Shown: positions 1 through 9,158 of the stretch, one piece after another | How positions within the stretch are numbered: position 1 is the stretch's first letter | Layout: each line of letters opens with the position of its first letter | From: Phycisphaerales bacterium | Lineage (GTDB): Bacteria > Planctomycetota > Phycisphaerae > Phycisphaerales > UBA1924 | Direction: 5' to 3' | DNA: 64,000 bases | NCBI GenBank assembly: GCA_020847535.1 | Contig: JADLBU010000031.1 | Location: 1-64,000 of the forward strand | Made by a program: the position numbers and the translations under genes | Notes under the pieces: generated by a model | Seen by the model: only the letters and a program-made list of their open reading frames with translations | Databases searched by the model: none | Told to the model about the DNA's origin: nothing

Positions 1-1
1 C

Positions 2-289
2 TTCCTGATCGTGGACGGCCACCCCGTGCACAAGTCGGCGCGGGTGCGGCGGTTCCTCGGGGCCAACGCCGCGAGGATCGAGCTGTTCCTGCTGCCGGCG
101 TACAGCCCGGACCTCAACCCCGACGAGTTCCTGAACCACGACGTGAAGGCCGACGCGCTGGGCCGCCGCCGTCCGGAGGACCGCCGCGAGATGGTCACCG
201 GCGTCCGCGCCTACCTCCGCAGCACGCAGCGCCAACCCGAGATCGTCAAACGCTACTTCCACGCCGACTCCGTCCGCTATGCCGCCTGA
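2..289 (+). CDS. IS630-family transposase, C-terminal part (cut by window edge)
   Basis: This frame is open to the left edge, so only the end of the protein is visible. It carries the last two acidic positions of the DDE catalytic triad of IS630/Tc1-like transposases: Asp in LIVDGHPVHKS, and Glu in PAYSPDLNPDE. The family cuts and joins DNA at TA dinucleotides. About 95 residues are visible, ending at a normal TGA. The usual aromatic residue after the NPxE motif is not obvious, so this may be a diverged or inactive copy. Whether the element is complete depends on sequence outside the window. Confidence 0.75.
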   Translation, partial: FLIVDGHPVHKSARVRRFLGANAARIELFLLPAYSPDLNPDEFLNHDVKADALGRRRPEDRREMVTGVRAYLRSTQRQPEIVKRYFHADSVRYAA

Positions 290-386
290 GCAACAACTGT
301 CAAAACAACGGTGGCCGGGGTAATAGCGCCGTCGACGGGATGTTGTGCTCGAGGGGCCGGTGTGCCGGGAATGTGGACGAATGGAT

Positions 387-1367
387 CTACTTCGAGAGCT
401 GCGCCGCCGTGAACATTTTGCCCGTCGAATCGCGTTGCCAAGTCCATGCCGGGCCGTGCTTGGCCTCGTAGAAGGTCCAGAGCTCGAACCAGTAGCTGCG
501 GAAGGCCTGGTCTTCCATGGGGGCGAAGTGCTTGTGGACGCGTTTCATGATCTGGGCGGAGGAGCCGCGGAAGCCCAGGACCATTTTGCCGTGGCGGACG
601 CTCTCGGTGTCGAGAGGTAGGCGAGAGTATCGCCCCAGGAGCTGCATGATGTTCGCCGCGGCGTAGGGGCCGATGCCGGGAAGCTCGAGGAGCGCCTCGA
701 ATACCTGGTCGTCCGGGGTCGCCGGATCCTCAAGCCACGCCGCATCGACGGGCGCCAGTTCCTTCTTCTTGATGCCCGTCACCACTTTCTTGCCGGAGAA
801 GAGCATCGCGAGCTCGACGATGCGGGTGTCTCGGTAGCCGACGGAGCATCGTCCACGGAGCAAGGCGGGGGCGGTGCGGGCGAGCTTCTGGGGTGTGGGG
901 AATGCGCCGCTGCGGCCAAAGCACTCGCAGAGGCGGCGATTCATCAGGATCGTGCTTCCCCAGGTGACGTTGCAGCTGGTGACGGTCTTGATGACATCTT
1001 CGAAGAGCGTGGGGGAGCGCATCAGGCGGAAGCGGCCGGACTTCTTGAATCGGGGATCGAGCCCGTGGAAGCGATCCGCGTGCGCTTTGTCTTCATCGAG
1101 GCGGAACATGCGGGTGATCTGATCCCGCGCGGTGTTGCGATCGACTCCCGAGAGCGTGCGGCCCGAATCGACGCGCAGGGCCGCGCCGGCGCCCTTGGCC
1201 TGTGTGATGCGCAGGGTTGCGGGGCCGTCTTTCAGGTCGAGGATGCGCGTGAAGACGGATTCGGCGGGGTCCCAGTTGTTGGGGAAGAGCAGGAAGTAGC
1301 CGTAGGAGCAGGCATCGCGCGGGAGGTTGAAATCGGCGGGGACGGGGATGGTGAAGCGGGAGGGCAT
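387..1367 (-). CDS. HhH-GPD DNA glycosylase (OGG1/AlkA-like)
   Basis: Predicted base-excision repair glycosylase of 326 aa that removes damaged bases in the cytoplasm. The helix-hairpin-helix LPGIGPYAAANIMQLLGRY lies near residues 229-247, followed by the catalytic-Asp segment PLDTES near 252-257. The N-terminal half (PRDACSYGYFLLFPN, about residues 15-30) resembles the beta-sheet domain of OGG1/AlkA-type enzymes. I do not see an obvious catalytic Lys in the hairpin, which would favour an AlkA-like monofunctional enzyme over OGG1. The ORF track begins at an upstream GTG (residue -33), but that extension has no family similarity; the ATG at 1367 fits better. Its substrate cannot be read from sequence. 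Confidence 0.8.
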   Translation of the reverse strand: MPSRFTIPVPADFNLPRDACSYGYFLLFPNNWDPAESVFTRILDLKDGPATLRITQAKGAGAALRVDSGRTLSGVDRNTARDQITRMFRLDEDKAHADRFHGLDPRFKKSGRFRLMRSPTLFEDVIKTVTSCNVTWGSTILMNRRLCECFGRSGAFPTPQKLARTAPALLRGRCSVGYRDTRIVELAMLFSGKKVVTGIKKKELAPVDAAWLEDPATPDDQVFEALLELPGIGPYAAANIMQLLGRYSRLPLDTESVRHGKMVLGFRGSSAQIMKRVHKHFAPMEDQAFRSYWFELWTFYEAKHGPAWTWQRDSTGKMFTAAQLSK

Positions 1368-1472
1368 GGGAAAGCTCAAATGGCAAAGCTCAAAGCAGCA
1401 AATCAGAGGCGGCCGGGTGCGGCGACGCGGTGCATCATGGATCACGACCCTGTATCGCGAGCTCACTCGCCA

Positions 1473-2216
1473 TCATGCGCCGACGAGCGCACCCTGGCGC
1501 TTGGCGAGCGGGAAGAGGTAGGTGGCGAGGTTGACGCACAGGCGATCGGCCAGGCGTGCGAACATCTCGTAGTGGGCATCGGCCTGGGCGGCGATCTGGG
1601 CCTTTGTGATGCCGGCGCGGGGCATGAGGGTGCATTCGGAGCAGAATGCATCGATCATGGCCCGATCGCACTCGGGGTGGTACTGGAAGCCGATGGTGCG
1701 CTGGCCGATGCGGAAGACCTGGTTCTTGCAGGCCTTGGAGCTGCCCAGGAGGGTCGCGCCGGCGGGGAGTTGCTTGATCTCGTGGCCGTGGGAGCTGAAC
1801 TGCGGGGAATCCCAGGCGATCCCGGACAAGAGGACATCGACCTGGGCGGTCGTGTTGAGGCTGACGTTGACGAAGCCGACTTCGGGGGTTGTCATGGGCC
1901 CAACCTGTCCGCCGAGGGCGGCGGCGATCATTTGAGCGCCCAGGCAGATGCCGATGACGGGGAGTTCGCGCTCGTGAGCACCCTTGATGTAGGCCATCTC
2001 GTGGTTGAGCCACTCGTGAGGTTCCCCGATGTTCTGCTCTCCGCCGAGGGCGAGCACACCCTCGACGTTGTCGTAGTCCTTGGGGACTTTCTTGCCGCCT
2101 GCGTGGGTGGGCAGGTCGAGGCGGTGGATATCGAGTTTGAAGCCGTGATCCCGGAGCGTGACGCCGAAGCGGCCGGGGCCGACGTGTGAGCCGTGCTGAA
2201 ATACGACGATTGCCAT
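1473..2216 (-). CDS. Class I glutamine amidotransferase (GMP-synthase-like domain)
   Basis: A stand-alone class I glutamine amidotransferase of 247 aa. The nucleophile Cys is in GICLGAQM (near residue 92) and the His-Glu pair is in FQYHPE (near 180-182), so the full catalytic triad is present. Proteins of this type resemble the GuaA amidotransferase domain but lack the synthetase half; several hydrolyse gamma-glutamyl compounds or act on unknown partners. The ATG at 2216 leads directly into the first beta strand (MAIVVFQHG), so the longer ORF start is rejected. It lies 25 bp downstream of the zinc-ribbon membrane protein on the same strand and may share a transcript. The substrate is unknown. 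Confidence 0.82.
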   Translation of the reverse strand: MAIVVFQHGSHVGPGRFGVTLRDHGFKLDIHRLDLPTHAGGKKVPKDYDNVEGVLALGGEQNIGEPHEWLNHEMAYIKGAHERELPVIGICLGAQMIAAALGGQVGPMTTPEVGFVNVSLNTTAQVDVLLSGIAWDSPQFSSHGHEIKQLPAGATLLGSSKACKNQVFRIGQRTIGFQYHPECDRAMIDAFCSECTLMPRAGITKAQIAAQADAHYEMFARLADRLCVNLATYLFPLAKRQGALVGA

Positions 2217-2241
2217 AGGGGCCAGAGTGTAGAACCCGCTG

Positions 2242-3378
2242 TCACGGAGCGGCGGGTGGCGCTGGTTCGTCGCCGGAGACTGGGGATGCGGGAGCGCTGG
2301 CCTCGACGACATCGACGGTCCGTGTCCATCGGAACTCGCGGACGATGGCGCCATCGGGTGGAATCACCGCGCCATCGATCGCGTAGCGGATGTGGGATGC
2401 GGGCATTCCGATGACGAGCCACGCGGAGAACGTGGCCTTGACCTGGCCGGGCTTGTCCGGCGCGGTGACGGAGCCGTTGGCGAGCGTGCGCCAGGTGAAC
2501 ATGTCCTGGGCGGGGAGGAGGTTCTCCGAGCGGAGTTGCGGCGTGTAATCATCCCCGAAGAGGACACCGCCGATGCAGACCTGGGGGACATCGGCGACTC
2601 CGGCCCAGCCATCCATGAATCGCCCGGTCGCGGTGAGCTTCACCCGCTCTCCGGCGCGCATGATCGTGGGCATCTCGACGCGCAGCTGGAACATCTCCCC
2701 GAACCAGCGATCCACCATCGGCGTTGAGATCTGGTTCTTCAACACCCAGAAATGCACACCGTCGGTGAACTCGGGAGCGAGCGGGAGTCCACGGGTGCGG
2801 CGATCCATGATGGCGCTGGCGAGTTCGTTGCGAAGGCCCGGATCGTTGTAGCTCTGGCGGAGGAGTTCCTTCCAGTCGTCGAGGGCATCGGTGAGGAGGG
2901 CGCTCTGGACCGTCTTGAGCATCGCCCAGCGCGGTTTGACGGGGCGCAAGAGTGTCTGGTCGAGCGAATCGGCGATCCGCGCTGAGATGGGGAGGGCAAG
3001 GAGCCCCACGCCGATCCACACGAGTCCGGGCCTGCCCGCGCGCAGGCCCGTGGTGCGGCCGTCAAACCATCGCCACGGAGCGCCACATTCCTGACAGTGG
3101 TTGAGGAGGATGGATTGGTCTTCGGTGTACTCGTGCCCGCAGGCAGCGCAACGGGGTTCGGTTCCCTGTCGCATCGGCCAGCCGCAGCCGATGCAAATGC
3201 ACCCGGCAGCGCCGATCATGCCGAGGACCAAGATGGGGAATGTGCGCAGCGTGGCGACCTGCCAGTCGCCCCAGCGGTGGTATTGGGACCAGGTCCAATG
3301 GCCAACAAGCGCGAGAATGATTCCTGCGGCGAGCCAACCGATGAGTACCGGGCTGCGAGCCATGCCCAGAGCCTCCAT
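2242..3378 (-). CDS. Membrane protein with N-terminal zinc-ribbon cysteines, function unknown
   Basis: 378 aa if started at the ATG at 3378; an ATG at 3363 (MARSPVLIGW) is almost as good. Two hydrophobic helices occupy about residues 10-60. They are followed by several cysteine pairs (CIGCGWP, CAACGHE, CQECGAPW), which look like a zinc ribbon facing the cytoplasm, then a third helix (VWIGVGLLALPIS). The last 250 residues look soluble and probably extracytoplasmic, ending in a Pro/Ala-rich tail. I recognise no family. Similar CxxCG membrane proteins occur twice more in this window (33171 and 34945), suggesting a lineage habit rather than a shared operon role. Confidence 0.65.
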   Translation of the reverse strand: MEALGMARSPVLIGWLAAGIILALVGHWTWSQYHRWGDWQVATLRTFPILVLGMIGAAGCICIGCGWPMRQGTEPRCAACGHEYTEDQSILLNHCQECGAPWRWFDGRTTGLRAGRPGLVWIGVGLLALPISARIADSLDQTLLRPVKPRWAMLKTVQSALLTDALDDWKELLRQSYNDPGLRNELASAIMDRRTRGLPLAPEFTDGVHFWVLKNQISTPMVDRWFGEMFQLRVEMPTIMRAGERVKLTATGRFMDGWAGVADVPQVCIGGVLFGDDYTPQLRSENLLPAQDMFTWRTLANGSVTAPDKPGQVKATFSAWLVIGMPASHIRYAIDGAVIPPDGAIVREFRWTRTVDVVEASAPASPVSGDEPAPPAAP

Positions 3379-3494
3379 CCCTGTATGGACGATACGGGCG
3401 GGGCGGATCGGGGGTTCAGGGCGAGGGTGGATGTTCGGGTGGCCGGGCGGGCATGGGGCTGGTGGCTGTAGGTGGGGTAGGCGGGGGTGCGGCG

Positions 3495-4415
3495 TCAGAC
3501 GCGGACCATCGCGGTGTACTCGGCGATTCGGCGATCGAGTTCTTCGCGCTTGAGGGTCTTGAGCCGATCGAGGCTGAAGGCCTCGATGTTGAAGCTGGCG
3601 ACCACGGTGCCGGCGACCAGCGACTTGCGGACGGTGTTGAAGGCGCCGGGCTCCTTGGAGGCCTCGGGGGCGCCGGCGATCCATCCCATCATGCCGCCGG
3701 CGAAGCTATCGCCGGCGCCGGTGGGGTCGATGACGATCTCGGCGGGGTACGCGGGGAGGGCGGCGATCCCATCGCGGTGGGCGAGCAGGGCGCCGTGCTC
3801 GCCCTTCTTGACGATGACGAACCTGGGGCCCATCTCGAGGATGTGGCGAGCGGCGGCGACGCTGTTGGCCTTGCCGGTGAGGAGTTCGGCCTCGTCGTAG
3901 TTGAGAACCAGGCCGTCAACCCTGCGCAGGAGGACGAGGAGTTCGGGCTTGGCGATGTTGATCCAGAGGTCCATCGTGTCGGCAACGACAAGGGGCTTGC
4001 CCTTGATCTGGGAGAGCAGATCCATCTGGACGGAGGGGTGGGAGTTGGCGAGGAAGACGAACTTGCTGTCGGCGAAGACTTCGGGGACGCGCGGGGGCGC
4101 CTCGGCGAGCACACCCAGGTCGGTGAAGAGCGTCTCGCGGGTGTTCATATTCTGGTGGTACTTGCCACCCCAGGCGAACGTCTTGGATCCCTTGCGGGTC
4201 TCGAGGCCGCGGAGGTCGACGTTGGGGAAGGAGGCGAGTACATCCCGGAAGGCGGGGGGGAAGTCATCGCCGACCGCCGCGACCATGCGGACTGGGGTGA
4301 AGAAGGAGGCGGCTGCGCAGAAGTAGGTGCAGGATCCGCCGAGGATTCGCTCGGCGGTGCCGGTGGGTGTGTGGACGGTATCGATGCCGATGGTACCGGT
4401 GCAGATGAGTGACAT
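3495..4415 (-). CDS. PfkB-family carbohydrate/nucleoside kinase
   Basis: 306 aa ribokinase-fold kinase that phosphorylates a sugar or nucleoside hydroxyl with ATP. The family signature DPTGAGDSFAGG lies near residues 230-241 with the catalytic Asp in GAGD; the N-terminal glycine motif is GGSCTYFCAAA (about 26-36). The length matches the family. The KGSKTFAWGGKY segment, and the absence of a clear ribokinase N-terminal GD..D..., put it near the adenosine-kinase-like/unknown-specificity PfkB group. The start at 4415 is an ATG giving MSLICTGTIGID. Purine-rich short repeats lie directly upstream (see the repeat at 4440). Confidence 0.85.
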   Translation of the reverse strand: MSLICTGTIGIDTVHTPTGTAERILGGSCTYFCAAASFFTPVRMVAAVGDDFPPAFRDVLASFPNVDLRGLETRKGSKTFAWGGKYHQNMNTRETLFTDLGVLAEAPPRVPEVFADSKFVFLANSHPSVQMDLLSQIKGKPLVVADTMDLWINIAKPELLVLLRRVDGLVLNYDEAELLTGKANSVAAARHILEMGPRFVIVKKGEHGALLAHRDGIAALPAYPAEIVIDPTGAGDSFAGGMMGWIAGAPEASKEPGAFNTVRKSLVAGTVVASFNIEAFSLDRLKTLKREELDRRIAEYTAMVRV

Positions 4416-4439
4416 GGGGGGAGAGGGTATTCAGGAGAG

Positions 4440-4459
4440 GGCAGTGGGGAGTAGGCAGT
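4440..4459 (+). repeat. 20-nt direct repeat, copy 1 (GGCAGTGGGGAGTAGGCAGT)
   Basis: An exact copy of this 20-mer occurs again at 29178-29197. Both copies lie on the same strand, within about 40 bp upstream of the start codon of a minus-strand gene. Around this copy the repeat decays into further GGCAGT/GTAGGGGGGAGGAGC units up to about 4495. Confidence 0.8.
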
Positions 4460-4527
4460 GGGCAGTAGGGGGGAGGAGCGGTAGGGGGGAGGAGCAGAAG
4501 GGGTCCGTTGGGCCGGGGCCCCGCGCC

Positions 4528-4533
4528 TAATAT
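4528..4533 (+). promoter_or_regulatory. Possible -10 element for tRNA-Glu
   Basis: TAATAT stands out in very GC-rich flanks, 14 nt before the tRNA 5' end. It matches the sigma-70 -10 consensus at four of six positions. I see no good -35 box at the right spacing, so this is tentative. Confidence 0.3.
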
Positions 4534-4547
4534 TGGCGGCATTCGAC

Positions 4548-4622
4548 GGCCCCGTCGTCTAGCCTGGTCCAGGACACCACCCTTTCACGGTGGTGACATG
4601 GGTTCGAATCCCATCGGGGTCA
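4548..4622 (+). tRNA. tRNA-Glu (anticodon UUC)
   Basis: A complete cloverleaf can be drawn. The acceptor arm GGCCCCG pairs with CGGGGTC, followed by discriminator A. The anticodon stem CCACC/GGTGG encloses the loop CTTTCAC, giving anticodon TTC. The T-arm TGGG-TTCGAAT-CCCA is canonical. It is 75 nt long. CCA is not encoded (CTTT follows the discriminator base). Confidence 0.95.
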
Positions 4623-4651
4623 CTTTCTTGCCCGCGCCTCCAAACTGGGGC

Positions 4652-5635
4652 TTACCAGTTCGGGCTGGACTTCCCAGATCCGTCGATCTTCTCCCAGCCG
4701 CTGCCGGGGTCGAACGCGGTCACGCTCGCGGGGTTGAAGTCCTCGTTGCAGTCCTTCTCGTACACCTTCCCATCCGGCCCGACGATGAACGTCATCACGC
4801 CGGTGACGTTGTATTCCGAGGGGTACGCGAGCCACGCGAAGCCTTCGGTGAGGCGGCCGTTCTTCATGTAGGACTTGGTGCCGCCGGGCGCGGCTGGGCC
4901 TTGAGCGGGGAGCATCTTGAAGAGATAGCCGTTGTAGCCGTACGTCGAGTGCCGCGCTGCCTCGGCATCTCCCTCGGCGACCGAGGGGCCGAGGGGCGAC
5001 TGGGGCTCATCTCCCTCGCTGGGCCAGTAGAGGCCATCGTGCTTGCCGGGACTGCTCAGGAGCTTGCTCGCGTACTCGCGCACGCCATCGCCGTTGTGGT
5101 CGGCGGTGATGTATTGCTGCTGGGCCGCGGGTAGCGCCTGGAGGAAGCGGATCGTGCGGGTCTCGTTGAAATCGATGCGCATGTCGGTGATCGCCTCGAC
5201 GCCGGCGAGCGTGTCGAAGGACCAGCGGCCATCGACTTGGTGCAGCGGCACAGGGAACTCGTTGCCCTGATCCCCGATGATGATGCTCGCGGTGCCGTCG
5301 CCATGACGGACGATGTCACGGCGGCGATCCATGGATGCGGCGAACTGGGCCAGTTCCCGCGCGCTTTGCGCAGCATCTCCTGACGAGATTTCATCGATCT
5401 CGGGCCCGAAAATCTCGTGCAGGTACTCGCGATCCTGGTTCGCGGCCGCGTAATGAAGGGCCTGGACGGCATCCTCGGCGGAAGCGAACGAGAGCTGGGT
5501 GACGGTGCCGGAAGTTGAGCTGCTGGAATTGCTGGAGCTGCCGGAAGAAGAGCATCCGGCGTTGAATGTCAGCAGGGCCGGGGTCAGCAGGAGGCCTGCC
5601 ACAAGGACGGTTGCGGCGGGTTGAGAGTGGTTCAT
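4652..5635 (-). CDS. DUF2950 family lipoprotein
   Basis: 327 aa. It starts at ATG 5635 with a signal peptide ending in a lipobox-like FNAGC (Cys near residue 28), then a Ser-rich linker, which suggests membrane anchoring outside the cytoplasm. The body matches the DUF2950 family as I know it: an early SAEDAVQALHYAAANQD segment and late GYLFKML, GFAWLAYPSEY and GVMTFIVGPDGKVYEKD motifs. The function of DUF2950 is unknown. It is often next to a DUF3300 protein, as here: that gene is the next one on the same strand, with its stop about 75 bp upstream of this start, so the two are likely cotranscribed. Confidence 0.85.
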   Translation of the reverse strand: MNHSQPAATVLVAGLLLTPALLTFNAGCSSSGSSSNSSSSTSGTVTQLSFASAEDAVQALHYAAANQDREYLHEIFGPEIDEISSGDAAQSARELAQFAASMDRRRDIVRHGDGTASIIIGDQGNEFPVPLHQVDGRWSFDTLAGVEAITDMRIDFNETRTIRFLQALPAAQQQYITADHNGDGVREYASKLLSSPGKHDGLYWPSEGDEPQSPLGPSVAEGDAEAARHSTYGYNGYLFKMLPAQGPAAPGGTKSYMKNGRLTEGFAWLAYPSEYNVTGVMTFIVGPDGKVYEKDCNEDFNPASVTAFDPGSGWEKIDGSGKSSPNW

Positions 5636-5709
5636 CTGGTTCTCCAGTCGGGTAGGCGACGGGTTGGGTGAATCAACGAGGAGACGATGCGGGGGAAGGT
5701 GGAATAGGT

Positions 5710-7068
5710 TCAACGCCTGCCGCCGCCACCGCGCCCACCGCCGCCTCGTCCACCTCCACCGCCCGAGCGCCCGCCGCCGGATCGACCACCGGCGGATCGG
5801 CTTCCCGAAGACCGGCTGCCGGAATTGAACGCCGAGGGCTGTCGTGATGGACTGCTGCCCGCCGAGCGGCTGGGCGTTGAACTCCGCTGGGACGGGGGGA
5901 TCGCCGGCCGCTGCGTCGTCGGGCTTGAGGGTCGAGTGAACGACTGCGAAGGTGGGCGGGCTGGGGTGGTTGGCCGCGCAGCGTTCGTCGCGGATCGGGG
6001 GGCCGCGGTCGTTGGTCTTGCAGCTCCGGCCGCGGGCCTGGCGCCCGCGGTTGAGGGGCGAGCGCCGCCAGCGGCCCGGTTGGCCGAGGGGCGCGGGGCG
6101 GGGCGCTGTGCGATCGGCTTGGCGCCGGCGGCGCGGTTGGGGATGCGCGAGCTGCCCTGTGCGCCGGCGCCTCGGAACCCCGAGAGCTCGCTGGCGCGGC
6201 CTGCGGCCAGGTCCCGGTTCATCGCGGACTTGTTGGGCTGCCAGCGTCCGCCCTCATCTCCGGGTCGCCGGTTTCCAATATTGTTGTTGTTTCCGATGTT
6301 GTTGATATTGGTGTTGCGGTTGAAGTTGTTGTTGATGTCGACATCGACATCCCCGTGGCCCCAGGAGCACCACCCGCCGTGCCAGTCGCAGTCCATGTTG
6401 GCGAGGATTGCTCCGCACGCGATTCCCGCGCCGAAGCCAATGACGCCCGCGACCCACTCATCGTCGTCATCGTCGACATAGACCACCGATGGGTTGTATG
6501 ACGGCACGTAGACGACATCGGGCTGGGCAGGCTGGATGACGATGGTGTCACCGGAGGTGGTGACGGTCTGCTGCGGTGTGGTGGTAAGAGCGCCGTTTGC
6601 CTGGGCTCTGGAGCGCAGGCGCTGCACGGCATCCATGACGTCCTTGGACTGAAGGATGTACGCCTCGCCGAGGGCCTTGGTCCAATCGGCGTACTGGTTC
6701 ATCATCTTGATCGCATCGGGCACGCGGGCGACGGCCTTCACCGGAGGCTCCCACGGCTGGGCGTCGATCTGCTCTGGTGTGCCGTTGCGGGCGACCAGCT
6801 CTCCGGCGGCCTTGACCTGATCGGGGTAGACCGAGGAGGCGAGCACGTTGGCCAGCAGCGTGTCGGGGTAGAGGGCGATCGGAGCGAGGAAATCCTCGAG
6901 CTCAGCGCCCGAGAGCTTGGCGTTGCTGCCCGGGATCGCGGGCTTGGCGGGCTGGGGCGTCTGCCCCGCCGGCTGCTCGCCATTGATGTCTGCCGCGATC
7001 ACGGGTGCATACGCCATCGCGATAAACGCACCGACAAGGGTCGCACGGCGGAGAGAAACCGTAAGCAC
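5710..7068 (-). CDS. DUF3300 family exported protein with Asn-rich and Arg/Gly-rich tail
   Basis: About 452 aa from a GTG start at 7068, which sits behind GCGAGG and begins a clear signal peptide (cleavage likely after APVIA). Residues about 45-210 carry DUF3300 features: LEDFLAPIALYPDTLLANVL, PDAIKMMNQYADWTKALG and VQPDVVYVPSYNPSVVY-like segments. A short hydrophobic stretch is followed by an Asn-rich region (NNFNRNTNINNIGNNNN), then a long disordered Ala/Pro/Arg/Ser tail ending in repeated GGGR units. The longer ORF in the track uses an out-of-family N-terminus. The function is unknown; pairing with DUF2950 is recurrent across bacteria. The low-complexity tail could bind polyanions, but that is speculation. 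Confidence 0.82.
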   Translation of the reverse strand: MLTVSLRRATLVGAFIAMAYAPVIAADINGEQPAGQTPQPAKPAIPGSNAKLSGAELEDFLAPIALYPDTLLANVLASSVYPDQVKAAGELVARNGTPEQIDAQPWEPPVKAVARVPDAIKMMNQYADWTKALGEAYILQSKDVMDAVQRLRSRAQANGALTTTPQQTVTTSGDTIVIQPAQPDVVYVPSYNPSVVYVDDDDDEWVAGVIGFGAGIACGAILANMDCDWHGGWCSWGHGDVDVDINNNFNRNTNINNIGNNNNIGNRRPGDEGGRWQPNKSAMNRDLAAGRASELSGFRGAGAQGSSRIPNRAAGAKPIAQRPAPRPSANRAAGGARPSTAGARPAAGAARPTTAAPRSATNAARPTTPARPPSQSFTRPSSPTTQRPAIPPSQRSSTPSRSAGSSPSRQPSAFNSGSRSSGSRSAGGRSGGGRSGGGGGRGGGGRGGGGRR

Positions 7069-7304
7069 AGCCCACCTCGCTTTGAATAAATCGACCACCC
7101 GATGGCGCGAGCCGTGCCGGCGCGGTCCCGGCGGCTCGTGATTGCGGATGCCCCGGCCCCACGACCGGCGATCGCACGCGAGCGACATGATACCAAGATC
7201 GCGCGAGAGGCAAGCGGGCCCCGGCGGAGCATCGGCGGCGCTGAGGGTGAGCCTCCGCACGCTGTTTGTTCGGGCCACGAACCCCGCGCGCCGTACACTC
7301 CTGC

Positions 7305-9143
7305 ATGCCACGCAAGAGCCTATTTGCCCGGGCAGGCACGATGGTGCGGGTGGTGTGCCTTGCAATCGCTCCGATCATCACCGGGTGCGTCGGCGGACGG
7401 GGTGGGCCGGGATCGTTGGCTGCGGGGCCAGGCATTTCGTATGTGTTGAAGTGTGACGCACGGGTGGCGGATCCGAGCCTGCGCGTTGAGGTCAGGGCGT
7501 GGGGGTTGGATACCACCACGAGAGAGGTGCATCTGCTGTTGCCGAATTTCGGCGAGTGGCACGAAGTCGATGCGCTCTACGTCCGGAACCTGGAGGGAGA
7601 GCCCGGGATCAGGATGTCTGACGGGGATCCGGGTCGATGGGAGTTCGATGTTCCCGAAGGGTGGGATGGCTCGCTGCGGGCGTCATACTCACTTCCGCTG
7701 ACGGGTGTGGGTTCGCGCCTCCACCAGCGTCACGGCCTGCTGCCGTGGCATGTGCCGGGCATGGAGGATCAACAGACGTACGCGACCGCCCTGTCGGAGA
7801 ACACGCTTGCTCGCATCGTCGTGGGCGATCAGGTTGTGCGCGTGCCGACCGAGGTTGAGATCCACACCGCGCCGGGCGCGGGGATTGCCAGCGGATGGGC
7901 GGGAGGTGCGAATGGGGCGCAGAGTCATGTGATGGAGGCCGGGCTTCAGGAATCGCCGTATTTCTTCGGCTCCGCACGCGCAGGACGGACCAGCCGCGAT
8001 GGCGCCGAGATCGAGGTGTTCCAGTTCACGGCCGGTGAGGATGTGACCGGCCCGATCGTGGAGCTTGTTGAAAAACTGACCGCCGCGTACATGTCGGGCA
8101 CGGGCCGGCGGGTTGATCGCCCGGTGCGCGTGTTCATGGTTGACAAGGGCGGCGGGCAGTGGATGCAGCGCGGGTTGCTGATTCAGCGGGCCAGCGCGGA
8201 AGAGGTTGCATCTCCCTACTACAGACACCTTGTTGCGCACGAACTCTTCCATCAGTGGCTTGGCGGGTATGCGCACGCAGCCGATGAATCGCTGGTGTGG
8301 TTCCAGGAGGGGTTCACCGACTACCTCTCCCTGCTCCATCTGACGCAAACGGGGATGGCCCGGCCGGAGTGGTTCCTGGAACGGCTGCAGGAAATCAATC
8401 AGGAGGCTCGCAGCAGCGCTGCGCACGGGAAGATCGCCTTTGGTGATCCGGCCGTGGGTTGGCGAGACGGCGATGGAACCAACGAGACGCTCGCGTACAA
8501 AGGTGGGGCGATCCTGGCGTTCTGCATCGATGCAGCGCTCTTTGAGCAGGGTCAGCCCCGGCTCGCACGCCTCATCGGAGAGCTGGGCCAAAGCGGGGAT
8601 GGATCGTTCTCGCTGGAAGCTGTCTGCGAAGTGCTGAACGCTCGCGGAATGGGAGAACTGGTGTCTCGACATATCCACAAGCCGGGCCTGCCGGATCTGG
8701 ATTACGCGTTACGTGCCGTTGGTTGCCAGCGCCAAGGAGTGGATCTGGGCTACGTCGGAGTTGCGACAACCGGCGATGGTGGGCTGGGTGCGATTACAGG
8801 GATCGATCCGGAAGGCCCCGCGGCGGGCAGTGGGCTGGCGATCGGAGATGTCATCGGCGGCGCGTGGATATGTCGGTCGGTTCGTCCTCGGATAGGGCCG
8901 GAGGTGGCCCGCGAGTACGGATTCGGGCTCGACCTGTTTGATCCGGCCGGTGAGCCGGTGAACATCGCGGTGTCGCGAGCAGGTGAGGAGAAGGCATTTC
9001 AGGTGCGGCCGCGAGCCATCAGCGGAGGGTACCTGTGGGCGCCGGCGAACGATGGCATGTTCCGAGCGTTCCTTGATGGCAAGGCGGGTATAGCGCCGCG
9101 CGGGCCGGGCCGACCCGGAAGCAACTCGTCAGGCGGATACTGA
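7305..9143 (+). CDS. M61-like zinc metallopeptidase lipoprotein with C-terminal PDZ domain
   Basis: 612 aa from ATG 7305 (ATG 7341 is possible). The N-terminus is a lipoprotein signal with ITGC near residue 28. An N-terminal beta domain is followed by HELFHQW (about 312-318) and a downstream LVWFQEGFTDY glutamate, the gluzincin pattern of the M61 glycyl-aminopeptidase group. The last about 110 residues form a PDZ-like domain (GLGAITGIDPEGPAAGSGLAIGD). The predicted location is the outer face of a membrane. It diverges from the DUF3300 gene across about 240 bp. A second M61-like peptidase is at 53893. The substrates are unknown. Confidence 0.83.
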   Translation: MPRKSLFARAGTMVRVVCLAIAPIITGCVGGRGGPGSLAAGPGISYVLKCDARVADPSLRVEVRAWGLDTTTREVHLLLPNFGEWHEVDALYVRNLEGEPGIRMSDGDPGRWEFDVPEGWDGSLRASYSLPLTGVGSRLHQRHGLLPWHVPGMEDQQTYATALSENTLARIVVGDQVVRVPTEVEIHTAPGAGIASGWAGGANGAQSHVMEAGLQESPYFFGSARAGRTSRDGAEIEVFQFTAGEDVTGPIVELVEKLTAAYMSGTGRRVDRPVRVFMVDKGGGQWMQRGLLIQRASAEEVASPYYRHLVAHELFHQWLGGYAHAADESLVWFQEGFTDYLSLLHLTQTGMARPEWFLERLQEINQEARSSAAHGKIAFGDPAVGWRDGDGTNETLAYKGGAILAFCIDAALFEQGQPRLARLIGELGQSGDGSFSLEAVCEVLNARGMGELVSRHIHKPGLPDLDYALRAVGCQRQGVDLGYVGVATTGDGGLGAITGIDPEGPAAGSGLAIGDVIGGAWICRSVRPRIGPEVAREYGFGLDLFDPAGEPVNIAVSRAGEEKAFQVRPRAISGGYLWAPANDGMFRAFLDGKAGIAPRGPGRPGSNSSGGY

Positions 9144-9158
9144 GGATTCAACCGCAGC

